Positions 18,834-28,014 of a stretch of 64,000 nucleotides of DNA are shown piece by piece; positions within the stretch are counted from its first letter, which is position 1, and each line of letters starts with the position of its first letter. The notes beneath the pieces are model-generated. The model was not told where the DNA came from. It did no database searches and saw only the letters and a list, made by a program, of their open reading frames with translations. Source of the stretch: Enterococcus gallinarum NBRC 100675. Lineage in GTDB: Bacteria; Bacillota; Bacilli; Lactobacillales; Enterococcaceae. The position numbers and the translations under genes are program-made. Where the stretch lies: positions 154,097-218,096 of the forward strand of contig NZ_BCQE01000004.1 of NCBI RefSeq assembly GCF_001544275.1, in the 5' to 3' direction.

Positions 18834-18914
18834 GACTTATTTATCGTTGCCCCTGCGAAACAAACAATCTTTAAGTAAAAGCATCTGTGCCATGACTCAA
18901 TCAACAGATCGATC

Positions 18915-20384
18915 CTAGCTAATTTTTGGGGCACTTTCAGATCGAATTCGCCGTTCGATGATCCTTCCATTGATAAATATCCCTAACCTTTTCCATGTTT
19001 CAATGTTATGGATATCCTCAAGAAAGAAAAAACACTGATTCTTTTTTGATTCAACGAATCGATCAGAAATAACGATATCTGCTTCTGCAAGGTTTTCTAC
19101 CATAGTTACAGTTTCCTTTTTATATACACCTGTTATATAATTTTTTACTAACATTACATAGTTGGCATGATAGGTAATATTAATCATGACATTCAAAGGT
19201 TCCGCCATCACATGTCCAACATAGGAGTATAGTAGCTCTGTTAGTTGTGTACTAAATATATCCAAATCTCTTTCCGCTATGCTTTTTTTGTAAACTGATT
19301 TTATCATCTCTTTTATTTTTAGAAACTTATCGTTCAACAACAATTTCTTATCTTCGTGGTAAAAGAAGGAACTTAAACTCAGCTTATCCGTGATCAAAAA
19401 ACGATATACAAGATGAAAAACAAATGTGCTATGAAGGTTGGCAGGAATACTGTAACTCTCCTCCATTTTCTTCAAAGCTTCACATGCATGATCTACGATA
19501 GGATTTCCAGATAATTTCATTAATCGCTCCCCCAATCGTTCACAGATTTCAGATGTCAAATATTCTGGAAAGAAATAAATAGCGAAAAGATAGTAAAAAA
19601 ATTTTTCTGACTGATAAATAGAATTATTGATCTTTTTATCTAACGGATAAAAAGTCTGACAAAATCCTAGTCGGATTTCTTCATATAAACAGTCGCTTAT
19701 AGCCGTCTCCTCTTTTGAATCTATATCAGTATAACTTCCTATTTTATGGGCATCCATAAAAACTCTAGTTATTCTAGAAAGTTTCTCTTGCTTGATCCTC
19801 GTTACATTCTTTTCGTTATGATAACTATAATAATTGTCCTCAGCAAATGTCGAAGAATGTGTATTCAGAATATAGGAAAGTACTCGTATCTGGCTTTCCT
19901 TACCTTCCACAACTAAATAATTCATTTTCTTCCTAATCTGGCAATCGACTCCAATCGTTCGAATGATATCGTTTGCTTTATTGACTAATTTGTAACAATA
20001 AGACTGACTATAATTAAATTGCATTGATAACTTGACCATCCCTACTTTTCGATGTTTGAGAAAGTAATTCAGGACTTGGAAAACAGAACTTTGTCTAATA
20101 TACTGTATCTTTAAACTTGAATACAAAGACGTAAAAGTTTCTGGGGTCTCTACATCAGAAAGTCTAAATAATCTATTTTCAAATTTAATGAGTGAGTCGG
20201 TTATATTCAGTTCTACTATGTAATCCTCATTGATCTGCATAATCAATGACTTCACCTTGCGATTAGTCAGCGAATGCTTACAAGCTAGTTCATCAATTGA
20301 TGTTTCAGTCTTTGAAATAATATCCTCTAACAAGTTTAATTTTTGTTCTTGCCTCTCTGTCAGAAACAACTTCCATAAATCCAT
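18915..20384 (-). CDS. Mga/AtxA-like PRD-type transcriptional regulator
   Basis: 489 residues. The N-terminus MDLWKLFLTERQEQKLNLLEDI leads into a helix-turn-helix (TSIDELACKHSLTNRKVKSLIMQI), and a second helix-turn-helix is likely near 110-140 (GMVKLSMQFNYSQSYCYKLV). A long helical PRD-like middle and an EIIB-like end (DIVISDRFVESKKNQCFFFLED) follow, the layout of Mga-type virulence regulators. In enterococci such regulators often sit beside WxL surface-protein loci; the DUF916 operon here is the obvious candidate target. The sequence is AT-rich compared with flanking core genes. Confidence 0.75.
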   Translation of the reverse strand: MDLWKLFLTERQEQKLNLLEDIISKTETSIDELACKHSLTNRKVKSLIMQINEDYIVELNITDSLIKFENRLFRLSDVETPETFTSLYSSLKIQYIRQSSVFQVLNYFLKHRKVGMVKLSMQFNYSQSYCYKLVNKANDIIRTIGVDCQIRKKMNYLVVEGKESQIRVLSYILNTHSSTFAEDNYYSYHNEKNVTRIKQEKLSRITRVFMDAHKIGSYTDIDSKEETAISDCLYEEIRLGFCQTFYPLDKKINNSIYQSEKFFYYLFAIYFFPEYLTSEICERLGERLMKLSGNPIVDHACEALKKMEESYSIPANLHSTFVFHLVYRFLITDKLSLSSFFYHEDKKLLLNDKFLKIKEMIKSVYKKSIAERDLDIFSTQLTELLYSYVGHVMAEPLNVMINITYHANYVMLVKNYITGVYKKETVTMVENLAEADIVISDRFVESKKNQCFFFLEDIHNIETWKRLGIFINGRIIERRIRSESAPKIS

Positions 20385-20850
20385 GACGCTCTCCTTTTTA
20401 ATGATAGTTACTTCGATAATTTTGTCTATCTCTGAAACGAAACAATTATTAACTACAGTTACCTATTGAGATGAAAAGATACTCTTTTTATCGGTGGAAA
20501 CAGTTTTTTTAGATAAATAGTGATAAAAAATAAGAACCCCTGGTCGTCGCTGAGAATTGTCGCCCTAGGATGATAGGTATGTTTAAACTAAAATGAGCTA
20601 ATCTACAATGATTGCGAATCATTTAATCTACTCATGAGTGAACACTTTCTTTTATCAAAATTAAAAAGCTCCAGTTCCGATATAAAAGAACTCGCGAAGA
20701 CAATTTGTATCAAACAAATAAAACAATTCTTTGAGGAAATAAAAACTGCCAGGTAAAATTTCAGCAAGTGCTTTTCTAATATCAGATGACAGAAGCGGAC
20801 TTTTAAGCAACAAGAAAAGTTTAGAGGCGAAGTACGTCCCTAAACTTTTC
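20385..20850. other. 466-base intergenic region in the accessory island
   Basis: Lies between the regulator start and the DUF916 gene stop. It holds the regulator's promoter region on the left. In the middle a 40-codon plus-strand frame (20634-20756) has no ribosome-binding site. A terminator hairpin closes the right end. No convincing gene and no repeat is visible. Confidence 0.5.
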
Positions 20851-20852
20851 TT
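20812..20852 (-). terminator. Hairpin terminator after the DUF916 gene
   Basis: 13-base perfect stem AAGAAAAGTTTAG/CTAAACTTTTCTT overlapping the stop codon. The T-run is strong on the plus strand and weak on the minus strand, so its direction is uncertain. Confidence 0.55.
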
Positions 20853-21891
20853 ATTTTTTTAGCAATTTTACAAGCGAAAAAATAAGCAAAAATGAAACTA
20901 GTGATAAGGCGATGATCAACCAAAGATTGACTTTTGACTTCACTGTAACATTATTACTAAGATCTGTAGTCTCCTCTATAAACTGATCAATTTTTTCTTT
21001 CGTATAATTAAAATACGTTATCGTCTCATCTTCGCCATCGGATAAAACAAATTGATACTCCCCAGACATCAATTCAGCTTTATCTATCAATGGCGCCTCA
21101 AACATTGTTTTTATATACGGTGAAAGCACAATCTTCTCTTGTTCTATCTCCCCTTCAGCTATGATCTCTTGATCAGGATTGATTACTTGATAGGAGCCAC
21201 CTTCTGCATAAGTAACAAGTGGATTCTTGTTGTAAAGGTAATAAGAAAGAGTCGTTGCGTTTCCTGTAATCGTAAATTTAAAGTCCCCAATGATCTGTTT
21301 TGTTTCTTGAGCCCATTCATTTTGTTTCAAGCGAACAACGATTACTTTTTGATAAACTTGCTGAACATTTACGGAATCTTTATTTTCTTGTAAACCAATT
21401 GCTTGAGAGAAATTGATTCCACCTAATACTTCCCCAATAATCTTTTTATTTATATTAATTATGATTTTGATTTTTTTGCTTTGCTTTGCATCTATTTTTA
21501 AAAGACCATCTTCCAATTTACCTTCAATTGGTAAGATTTTTACGTACTTCTTTAAATCATAATCTTTATTTAGCAAATTGTTTGTTTCCGCAACATAAGT
21601 CATTGAAGTCCTAGTTGAAACAGCGATACTAGGAAAAACCGATACTTCAATGGCATGATTTTCATGATTAGTAACAGTTGCTGTATAAGTATACTTTTGG
21701 TTCAGATCAGGCGAAAATTGAATATCTTTTACTATACTTGAATCCTTGTCTGCTTGGATCTGAACTTCAAAAGAAGAGCCAATCGATTCTTCTGCCAATG
21801 CTTCTGGACTGAAAAAAAATATTCCTAAGCACAGGAACAAAAGAAACACCCTAAAAGAATAAGATTCATTCTTGTAGCTAGGATATAACAT
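20851..21891 (-). CDS. DUF916/DUF3324 surface protein of a WxL-type locus
   Basis: 346 residues. An N-terminal signal peptide (hydrophobic FRVFLLFLCLGIFFFS, likely cleavage after EALA) is followed by the DUF916 beta domain (about 40-160) and the DUF3324 domain (about 170-300). A C-terminal membrane helix (LWLIIALSLVSFLLIFSLV) and KLLKK tail close it. In enterococcal WxL clusters this family anchors WxL proteins to peptidoglycan and binds host ligands. It begins four bases after the small secreted gene, so the two form one transcript. No strong ribosome-binding site is visible. Confidence 0.85.
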   Translation of the reverse strand: MLYPSYKNESYSFRVFLLFLCLGIFFFSPEALAEESIGSSFEVQIQADKDSSIVKDIQFSPDLNQKYTYTATVTNHENHAIEVSVFPSIAVSTRTSMTYVAETNNLLNKDYDLKKYVKILPIEGKLEDGLLKIDAKQSKKIKIIININKKIIGEVLGGINFSQAIGLQENKDSVNVQQVYQKVIVVRLKQNEWAQETKQIIGDFKFTITGNATTLSYYLYNKNPLVTYAEGGSYQVINPDQEIIAEGEIEQEKIVLSPYIKTMFEAPLIDKAELMSGEYQFVLSDGEDETITYFNYTKEKIDQFIEETTDLSNNVTVKSKVNLWLIIALSLVSFLLIFSLVKLLKK

Positions 21892-21895
21892 ACGA

Positions 21896-22354
21896 TTAAG
21901 GAGTGACGTCTGTCACTTCTGATGCAGTTAGTGTGATTACATAATCACTTGCCTTAGTGTTGTCAAAAGTTGAAGGATCAATTGTATAATCAAAAGTACC
22001 TTCTTCAGTCGTTTCATAGCCTTGACTTGCTTCAACTTTGAATACTTCACTCGTTGCAATCGTTAAACCAGGTGCTGAGGTTTCTCCAGGAACTGCTGCT
22101 GTTATCACTACTTGCTTTGCTCCAAATGACTTATTCGTTAATGTTCCAGATAACGTGAAAGTACCTGTTAGCGGATTCGCTTTCGTTTCTGTAAAACTAA
22201 TATCTGCAAAATCTACAGTTTTTGTTTCAACAGGAGTAGCTAAAGTAAATGTTGCTGCTCCTTCTGTGACATTTACAGTAACTACTTCTGCACTTGCTGA
22301 TGCTCCAAAAAATAGAGCAAGCAATAATGTTGTTACTAAAGTAACCTTTTTCAT
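21896..22354 (-). CDS. Small secreted beta-rich protein, WxL-locus type without a WxL motif
   Basis: 152 residues with a signal peptide (MKKVTLVTTLLLALFFGASASA, cleavage likely before EVVTV). The Thr/Val-rich domain shows alternating beta strands and ends DYVITLTASEVTDVTP. There is no Trp anywhere, so the Trp-x-Leu cell-wall motifs are absent. Position before a DUF916 gene is where a WxL protein normally sits. The ATG at 22354 lies ten bases after AAAGGAGG; an ATG three codons earlier is too close to that site. A relative is decayed just upstream. Confidence 0.7.
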   Translation of the reverse strand: MKKVTLVTTLLLALFFGASASAEVVTVNVTEGAATFTLATPVETKTVDFADISFTETKANPLTGTFTLSGTLTNKSFGAKQVVITAAVPGETSAPGLTIATSEVFKVEASQGYETTEEGTFDYTIDPSTFDNTKASDYVITLTASEVTDVTP

Positions 22355-22380
22355 TAATTTCATTCCTCCTTTATTATTTA

Positions 22381-22406
22381 TTTTGTAAGAAGATGGTCTT
22401 ACAAAA
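22381..22406 (-). other. 5'-terminal stem-loop in the leader of the small secreted gene
   Basis: Perfect 10-base stem TTTTGTAAGA/TCTTACAAAA with a six-base loop, right after a candidate -10 TATAGT (22409-22414) and just before the ribosome-binding site. Such 5' stems can protect mRNA of abundant surface proteins. Confidence 0.5.
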
Positions 22407-22620
22407 AAACTATACACTATTTTTTTTGACAATATTCTCTTCTTTTTGCAATTTTATTCACAATAAGAATAAAGTATTTTTTAATTTTATCTAGTAATGT
22501 TTTAATCTTTTGCACCTGTTATTAATTTGCAAAGATCGGATTCTTGTTTAACACAGAAATCTGAACCCCGTCCGTCTCATAGGCAGATCTTGGGATATTC
22601 ATTATGTGCCATGGCTAGAA

Positions 22621-23252
22621 TTAACATGCTTCACAACTAGATGGGAGAATTAGTCTGACAATCGAATTATTCTTGGAAAAATGAAAATACAGTACTATCC
22701 GATTGTGCTTCTTCCATAAAAAAGCACTCTCACTACTGTGAAACACACTCCCAGTTGAGGCGCTATTTGAGGAAGAAATAGTACTTGTTTCAGAGTACGA
22801 TTCCTCCACCCAATCATTCATTCATTGTCGAGGCTTCATTTTCTTCTTGACTATTTCTGAGTTTGGTTTTTAAGTCCGATGAATTAGGATTAGTAACGCC
22901 TGAGGTCATCTCACTGAGAGTAAAAACAATTTTATAATTCTCTTGATCATGCGCCAGAAATTTCTTAAGATCTAATGTAACGTAAAACTTACGGACATCT
23001 GCAGATTGCGTAACTACCCATTCTTCTGCGTTTTCAAAAGCCGCACTTAAGCCATTACCAAATGAAGAGATCGCTAAAATGTCATCAGTAATCAATTCAT
23101 TCAGTGAAATCTCTACATTTATACTACCTTCATGATTTAATAGCTCCTTACTAAAATCAATTTCTTGAAAATCAAAATTTATTGGTTCATCAATTGCTAG
23201 AAAGACATTCGATTCTTCTATGGCATGAGTTTTCTCTTTTTCCTATAATCAT
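22621..23252 (-). pseudogene. Decayed relative of the small secreted WxL-locus protein
   Basis: An open frame from after an in-frame TAG (23243-23245) to 22814 reads as a beta-rich domain. Its order of segments, PINFDFQEIDFSKE, INVEISLNE and YKIVFTLSEMTSGV, parallels VDFADISFTE, GTFTLSGTLTN and YVITLTASEVTDV of the protein at 21896-22354. It has no signal peptide and no credible start in frame. An ATG at 23252 is one base out of frame, so a single-base indel would explain the break. At the 3' end the frame stops and a Ser-rich frame (22621-22821) overlaps it. Alternatively, a short 93-codon gene starts at TTG 23095. Confidence 0.5.
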
Positions 23253-23270
23253 CTCTCTGACGAAGACTAT

Positions 23271-23708
23271 TTACGATTTTACTATCCACGCTTCATCATA
23301 ATGTTCGATCGTAAACTGAGAATTTGGGTATTCACTCTTGACAAATTTTTCGACAGCATCCAACTCTGTATCTATATTTGCAATTAAAATGATATAATCT
23401 ACCTTATTTGTATAGTTCAACTCTATTATGTATTGTTCAGCGTCTATCCAATAGGCATCAATTAATGTATTATCCGTGCTCTCATTAGAACGTTTGAAGC
23501 CATCCATAATCAGAACATTCGTTGCATCGAGGATTTCTAATGTTTCTTTTACAATGTTTAATGAATTGTGCAAGTAATTTTCTACTTGTTTTAAAGTATA
23601 ATTTATAGGAAAAACACATTTTCTAAGAAAATATACGTGTCTTTTATTTGTAAATCGTATGGAAAACATTTTTCCTCTCATACTTTTACTTTCTGATATT
23701 TCCATCAT
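23271..23708 (-). CDS. Hypothetical protein heading the accessory locus
   Basis: 145-residue cytoplasmic protein with no signal peptide or membrane helix. It mixes alpha and beta segments (KHVYFLRKCVF, YIIELNYTNKVDYIILIAN) and ends HYDEAWIVKS. I do not recognise a family. The ATG at 23708 lies ten bases after GAAGG; a TTG two codons earlier is possible. As first gene before the decayed secreted gene it may have a regulatory or chaperone-like role, but nothing in the sequence shows this. Confidence 0.6.
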   Translation of the reverse strand: MMEISESKSMRGKMFSIRFTNKRHVYFLRKCVFPINYTLKQVENYLHNSLNIVKETLEILDATNVLIMDGFKRSNESTDNTLIDAYWIDAEQYIIELNYTNKVDYIILIANIDTELDAVEKFVKSEYPNSQFTIEHYDEAWIVKS

Positions 23709-23797
23709 TTTCAAATCACCTTCAGAGATTATTTATGGCAAATGACCTTCCTACACTTTAAAATAAAGCATTTATAACCTTTTTAGTTATCTTTTTT

Positions 23798-23837
23798 TGT
23801 CAAAAAATTACACATTATGTACAATCTTTTTTTGACA
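23798..23837. promoter_or_regulatory. 40-base inverted repeat upstream of the accessory locus
   Basis: Ends are TGTCAAAAAA and TTTTTTGACA, with an inner near-palindrome ATTACACAT-T-ATGTACAAT. The left arm provides a perfect minus-strand -35 (TTGACA), but no good -10 follows at 17 bases; TATAAA is 21 bases away. That is typical of activator-dependent promoters. Confidence 0.45.
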
Positions 23838-23867
23838 GAATCGACTAACCAGCTTAGAATTAGATAC

Positions 23868-23914
23868 AAAAAATCCTCTTAAAAAGCTTATAGAGCTTTT
23901 TAAGAGGATTTTTT
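23868..23914. terminator. Bidirectional terminator between the tetR gene and the accessory locus
   Basis: 21-base perfect inverted repeat (arm AAAAAATCCTCTTAAAAAGCT) with a five-base loop and T-runs in both directions. It would end the tetR transcript coming from the right. The rest of 23715-24053 holds only the inverted repeat at 23798-23837. Confidence 0.88.
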
Positions 23915-24053
23915 CTAGCAGAATTTTTATTTGAAAACTAACGCATTATCCGTTCCGTTCAATCATCATGTCAAAGTAATTCTAGTTCCAAATCAAAAGG
24001 GGATGTGATCTTTTTTACAACGATCGTGCCTCGTTTACAAATTATAATTTTTC

Positions 24054-24614
24054 TCAGGGCATGATTCTTTCGAGATGATTGTTTAATTTCTGTAATAGTT
24101 CCAGCATTTCCTTTTTTGAGTAAGCAAAATTCGTTTCTACCCAATAATTCAATACGGAAAGACAACCTTGAATATGATAGGTCGTAAAGTATTTCATCTC
24201 TTCTGTAATCATATTCTTTTTATCTTCATACAACCAAATTTCCAAGTAATTTTTTTCGATCAACTGTTTCATTTTTTCTTGTACCTCCAAACCGTTTGAA
24301 TAAGTAATGAATAGCTTGTAGACAAACGAATGATGATAGACGTACTCAACTAGATTTATATACAAGTCTTCATAGCTATGAGTGCTATCAAAGGAAATCA
24401 GTTGATTGATGTCTTGGAAGAATTGCATTTCCAGTTGCTCATATAGATCGTAAATATCTGTGTAGTGTTTATAAAACGTGGATCGATGCAAATCGGCTGT
24501 TTCTGTTAGCTCGCGTATAGTGATTGATTGTATTTTTTTATCCATCATCAGTTTTGATAAAGCCTCTGCCAACGCCCTTTCAGTTTTTTTAAACCGACGA
24601 TCCTCTTTATTCAT
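24054..24614 (-). CDS. TetR/AcrR-family transcriptional regulator
   Basis: 186 residues. The N-terminal TetR helix-turn-helix reads KKIQSITIRELTETADLHRSTFYKHYTDI at about 27-55, followed by a helical ligand domain of the DhaS-like type. It is divergent from a GNAT acetyltransferase gene; a perfect palindrome between the two is its probable operator. The ligand is unknown. Confidence 0.85.
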   Translation of the reverse strand: MNKEDRRFKKTERALAEALSKLMMDKKIQSITIRELTETADLHRSTFYKHYTDIYDLYEQLEMQFFQDINQLISFDSTHSYEDLYINLVEYVYHHSFVYKLFITYSNGLEVQEKMKQLIEKNYLEIWLYEDKKNMITEEMKYFTTYHIQGCLSVLNYWVETNFAYSKKEMLELLQKLNNHLERIMP

Positions 24615-24646
24615 TCTACTTCCCCCTATTCGACACTTATGGCTAG

Positions 24647-24668
24647 ACTTGTCGTTTAAACGACAAGT
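24647..24668. promoter_or_regulatory. Perfect 22-base palindrome, likely TetR operator
   Basis: Half-site ACTTGTCGTTT joined directly to its exact reverse complement, 33 bases upstream of the tetR ATG. A second, looser repeat ATTGTC-N11-GACAAT (24678-24700) shares the TTGTC/GACAA arms and faces the GNAT promoter (-10 TATAAT, 24709-24714). Confidence 0.75.
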
Positions 24669-24755
24669 TCAAGTAAGATTGTCCATAGATAATCGACAAT
24701 GTGTCTATTATAATATAAGTGTATCACAGACAACCAATGATTAGGAGAATAAAAA

Positions 24756-25373
24756 ATGACTTTAACTTTCAGAAATTTAGAAAAAAAAGACTATCATAAA
24801 GCCATCCAGTTTGCCCTCAAAGGAATGCACTTTGATTGGTATATCAAAAACAAACTGCTCTTAAATCTTTACGGCAGATATTTCTGGTACTTGGAATTAA
24901 ATCGCGCGACTGAGATTATTGCTCTCTATCACGAAGATGTATTGGCTGGAGTTTTACTAGCGGAAATAAGCGGTGCACCTAAAGCGCATACTTCTTTTGG
25001 ACAAAAGCTATACGTAAAATTGTTTGAATTCTTACAGAATCTTTTTGCTAAAGAAAGTGCCGGAACATATGATGCCGGAAACAATCAACTCCTTTCTGAA
25101 TATTTAAGTGACCATTCACCTGATGGGGAAATCATTTTCTTAGCAGCTAATCCTGATATACCTATCAAAGGGATCGGAACGCGGCTGCTAAATGAACTAC
25201 AGAAAAGAGTGCAAGGAAAAGAAATTTATCTTTTTACAGATAGTGCTTGTACGTATCAATTTTATGAAAAGCGCGGTTTTCAACGTCAAAAAGAAAAAAT
25301 AATTTCATTAAAATTGCCCAACAAAAAAATTGATCTTCAGTGCATGCTCTATAGCAAAGTGATTGATAAATGA
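24756..25373 (+). CDS. GNAT-family N-acetyltransferase
   Basis: 205 residues with the acetyl-CoA loop region DIPIKGIGTRLLNELQKRV and the terminal FYEKRGFQRQKEKI beta-bulge typical of GNAT enzymes. The substrate is unknown. AGGAGAATAAAAA precedes the ATG. The divergent TetR gene and shared operator suggest induction by a small molecule, possibly a toxic amine that the enzyme acetylates. Confidence 0.8.
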   Translation: MTLTFRNLEKKDYHKAIQFALKGMHFDWYIKNKLLLNLYGRYFWYLELNRATEIIALYHEDVLAGVLLAEISGAPKAHTSFGQKLYVKLFEFLQNLFAKESAGTYDAGNNQLLSEYLSDHSPDGEIIFLAANPDIPIKGIGTRLLNELQKRVQGKEIYLFTDSACTYQFYEKRGFQRQKEKIISLKLPNKKIDLQCMLYSKVIDK

Positions 25374-25413
25374 TAGCCATGCTACACAACAAAATCATTT
25401 TTCAAATGAGTGC

Positions 25414-25443
25414 AAAAAAGCACAGCCCTAATGGCTGTGCTTT
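25414..25443 (-). terminator. Terminator between convergent GNAT and DUF3267 genes
   Basis: 11-base perfect stem AAAGCACAGCC/GGCTGTGCTTT with a five-base loop; six T follow on the minus strand. It can serve both converging genes. Confidence 0.8.
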
Positions 25444-25444
25444 G

Positions 25445-25987
25445 CTAATTATTGGAATAAAAATTTATTCCTTGTTCGGTATCTTCTACATAACTATGCG
25501 CTGGAGCTTTAGTCACTAAATAACAAAAATAAAAATCCCCAATACAGGCTGACCCATGAAAAGAAGCCAACCAGACAAATGCATAAGGAGAAATTTCCCT
25601 ATACGCATACAACAGCCATAAGACCAAAGTGATCAAGACAAAAGGAGCAAGCAAAATAAGTAAAAACTGCCACCTTGAATAAAAGGAATTAGGACTTGTT
25701 GCATAGGCCAAACCATTCTTAAAACCAAATTTGACTTTTCCTTCCTTATTGAACAGCTTAAAAAAAATCCCGTGAATCAATTCATGAACGATGATTAACC
25801 CTGCCATTGATAGAATGGCAATAACGAGATACATTAAATCGATAGTGACTTCTTCCGATAACTTTCTGTCTAATGTTAAAAGCGTAAATAAAGCAAAGAA
25901 AATAACCAATAGAGGAATCGTTAAGATATTCAGTTTCATGATCAGCTTTTTATCGTCAAGCAAATTGACACGCTTGATTAATTTCAT
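25445..25987 (-). CDS. DUF3267-family membrane protein (putative zinc metalloprotease)
   Basis: 180 residues with four predicted membrane segments and the motif VHELIHGIFF (HExxH type) at about 63-72, near a membrane face. The family is annotated as possible membrane metalloproteases; no substrate is known. The GSACIGDFYFCYLV and KAPAHSYVEDTEQGINFYSNN segments are typical of the family end. The ATG follows AAGGGGGTCATT. Confidence 0.75.
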   Translation of the reverse strand: MKLIKRVNLLDDKKLIMKLNILTIPLLVIFFALFTLLTLDRKLSEEVTIDLMYLVIAILSMAGLIIVHELIHGIFFKLFNKEGKVKFGFKNGLAYATSPNSFYSRWQFLLILLAPFVLITLVLWLLYAYREISPYAFVWLASFHGSACIGDFYFCYLVTKAPAHSYVEDTEQGINFYSNN

Positions 25988-26098
25988 AATGACCCCCTTA
26001 CTCGTATTTGCAACACAATAAGCGCTCGTCTCACGTCATAAATTATTATATCAGTCTTTTTAGACCAAAACAATTCGATTTTTTACTGATACAAAACA

Positions 26099-26136
26099 AA
26101 AAAACATTCTTATCAAAAACGATAAGAATGTTTTTT
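26099..26136. terminator. Bidirectional terminator after prfC
   Basis: 16-base perfect stem AAAAAACATTCTTATC/GATAAGAATGTTTTTT with a six-base loop, 72 bases below the prfC stop. Confidence 0.85.
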
Positions 26137-26207
26137 AGACAAGAACCAACTCATTTCTCGCTCCCATCATTTGAGAACACTTGCCGTCACAACTACTAGC
26201 AGTGTTT

Positions 26208-27788
26208 TCACATCAAGCTTTTCAATTCGACATCTGGATATTTGTCGGCGAACCAACGCATCGCGAATTGGTTCTCAAACAAGAACAACGGCTGGTCGAA
26301 ACGGTCTTTGGCTAAGATGTTGCGACTTGAACTCATCTTTTCATCCAAATCTTTAGGATCGATCCAACGAGCAATCTTATGTCCCATTGGCGACATGATC
26401 ACCTCTGCATTGTACTCGTTCAGCATCCGATATTGAAACACTTCGAATTGCAGTTGTCCAACCGCTCCGATAATGTATTCATCACTGAGATACGTTTTAT
26501 ACAACTGGATGGCTCCCTCTTGCACTAACTGATAAATCCCTTTGTGGAATGATTTTTGTTTCATGACATTTTTGGCTGTTACTTTCATAAAGAGTTCAGG
26601 TGTGAATGAAGGTAATTCTTCATAAGCAACTTTCAATTTTCCTTCATATAAGGTATCACCAATCTGATAATTTCCGGTATCATATACCCCAATGATGTCG
26701 CCGGCAACAGCTTGTTCGATATTTTCGCGAGTGTCTGCCATAAATTGAGTCACATTACTTAATTTCATTTTTTTGCCTGTCCGCTCAAGCGTCACATCCA
26801 TTCCCCGTTCAAATGTTCCTGAGCAAATGCGGACAAAGGCGATCCGATCTCGGTGTGCGGGGTTCATATTGGCTTGGATTTTGAAAACGAATCCTGAAAG
26901 CTCTTGTTCGTAAGGACTGATTTCTTCTCCAGACATTGTTTTGTGTCCATATGGTGCTGGTGCAAATTGTAAAAATGTTTCTAAGAAGGTTTGCACACCA
27001 AAGTTTGTTAATGCAGAGCCAAAGAAGACAGGCGTTTGATCGCCACGAGCAATTTTTTCTTCATCAAAGGAATCTCCTGCTTCTTGTAATAATTCTACTT
27101 CTTCTAGTACTTGTTGATAAACACCATTTTGATTCAGCGGATGATCTTGGGGAATCTCACCTGTTTGATCAAAAGGAATCAGTCGTTCGCCGCCATGAGA
27201 TTCCGGACGGTAAATTTCAACCCGTTGATTGTGAATGTCATAAAGTCCTTCAAGCCCTTTTCCCATTCCGATTGGCCAATTCATTGGGAAGGACTCGATT
27301 TGAAGCAACTCTTCTAGCTCTTCTAAAAGTTCTAATGGTTCACGACCATCTCGGTCTAATTTGTTGATAAAGGTAAAGATCGGGATTCCCCGTTTTTTTA
27401 CGACTTGGAAAAGCTTTTTCGTCTGTGCTTCGATCCCTTTGGCACTATCAATAACCATCACGGCGCTATCAACAGCCATTAACGTACGATACGTATCTTC
27501 AGAGAAATCCTCATGTCCTGGTGTATCCAAAATGTTCACGCGTTTTCCTTGATAATCAAATTGCATTACAGAACTAGTGACAGAAATCCCCCGTTGTTTC
27601 TCGATTTCCATCCAGTCGGATTTAGCAAAATTACCGGTTTTCTTTCCTTTGACAGTTCCTGCTTGGCGAATTGCTCCTCCAAATAGCAGCAACTGCTCAG
27701 TGATCGTTGTCTTCCCAGCATCCGGGTGAGAAATAATCGCAAAGGTGCGACGACTTTCAACTTGTTGTTTTAAATTTGGATTCTCCAT
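26208..27788 (-). CDS. prfC: Peptide chain release factor 3
   Basis: GTPase that removes RF1/RF2 from the ribosome after termination. The 526 residues have the G1 motif [23 protein letters not shown] (G3) and NKLD (G4), followed by the RF3 beta-barrel and C-terminal domain. Full length, monocistronic. Confidence 0.96.
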   Translation of the reverse strand: MENPNLKQQVESRRTFAIISHPDAGKTTITEQLLLFGGAIRQAGTVKGKKTGNFAKSDWMEIEKQRGISVTSSVMQFDYQGKRVNILDTPGHEDFSEDTYRTLMAVDSAVMVIDSAKGIEAQTKKLFQVVKKRGIPIFTFINKLDRDGREPLELLEELEELLQIESFPMNWPIGMGKGLEGLYDIHNQRVEIYRPESHGGERLIPFDQTGEIPQDHPLNQNGVYQQVLEEVELLQEAGDSFDEEKIARGDQTPVFFGSALTNFGVQTFLETFLQFAPAPYGHKTMSGEEISPYEQELSGFVFKIQANMNPAHRDRIAFVRICSGTFERGMDVTLERTGKKMKLSNVTQFMADTRENIEQAVAGDIIGVYDTGNYQIGDTLYEGKLKVAYEELPSFTPELFMKVTAKNVMKQKSFHKGIYQLVQEGAIQLYKTYLSDEYIIGAVGQLQFEVFQYRMLNEYNAEVIMSPMGHKIARWIDPKDLDEKMSSSRNILAKDRFDQPLFLFENQFAMRWFADKYPDVELKSLM

Positions 27789-27904
27789 GTTATGTAGTTA
27801 CTCCATTCCTTGAAATTAGAACTCTCTGTATCTATACAAAGATTTTCTGACCAAATCAGTATATCATGTATCAAGAGCGGAAAAAAGAAAAATTACAGAC
27901 AAAT

Positions 27905-27939
27905 GCTCTCTATCATTCAGATTCGAAAGTCTAGAGAGC
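27905..27939 (-). terminator. Possible terminator of lplA-metNIQ
   Basis: Eight-base stem GCTCTCTA/TAGAGAGC with a 19-base loop, 76 bases after the metQ stop. The T-tail (ATTTGTCTG) is weak, so this is tentative. Confidence 0.4.
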
Positions 27940-28014
27940 AACTGTTTAAGCAGCTTGATAGCTATTTGTATTTCTACGAGAACTGCTGTGAAAGCATGAA
28001 AAACACTCAAAAAA

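Noticed and set aside
20634..20756. 40-codon plus-strand frame starting MSEHFLLSKL in the accessory intergenic region
   Set aside because: No ribosome-binding site and no recognisable family; may be chance in AT-rich DNA or a remnant.
23971..24165. 64-codon minus-strand frame at the end of the tetR gene
   Set aside because: Overlaps the tetR 3' end in another frame and has no family features.
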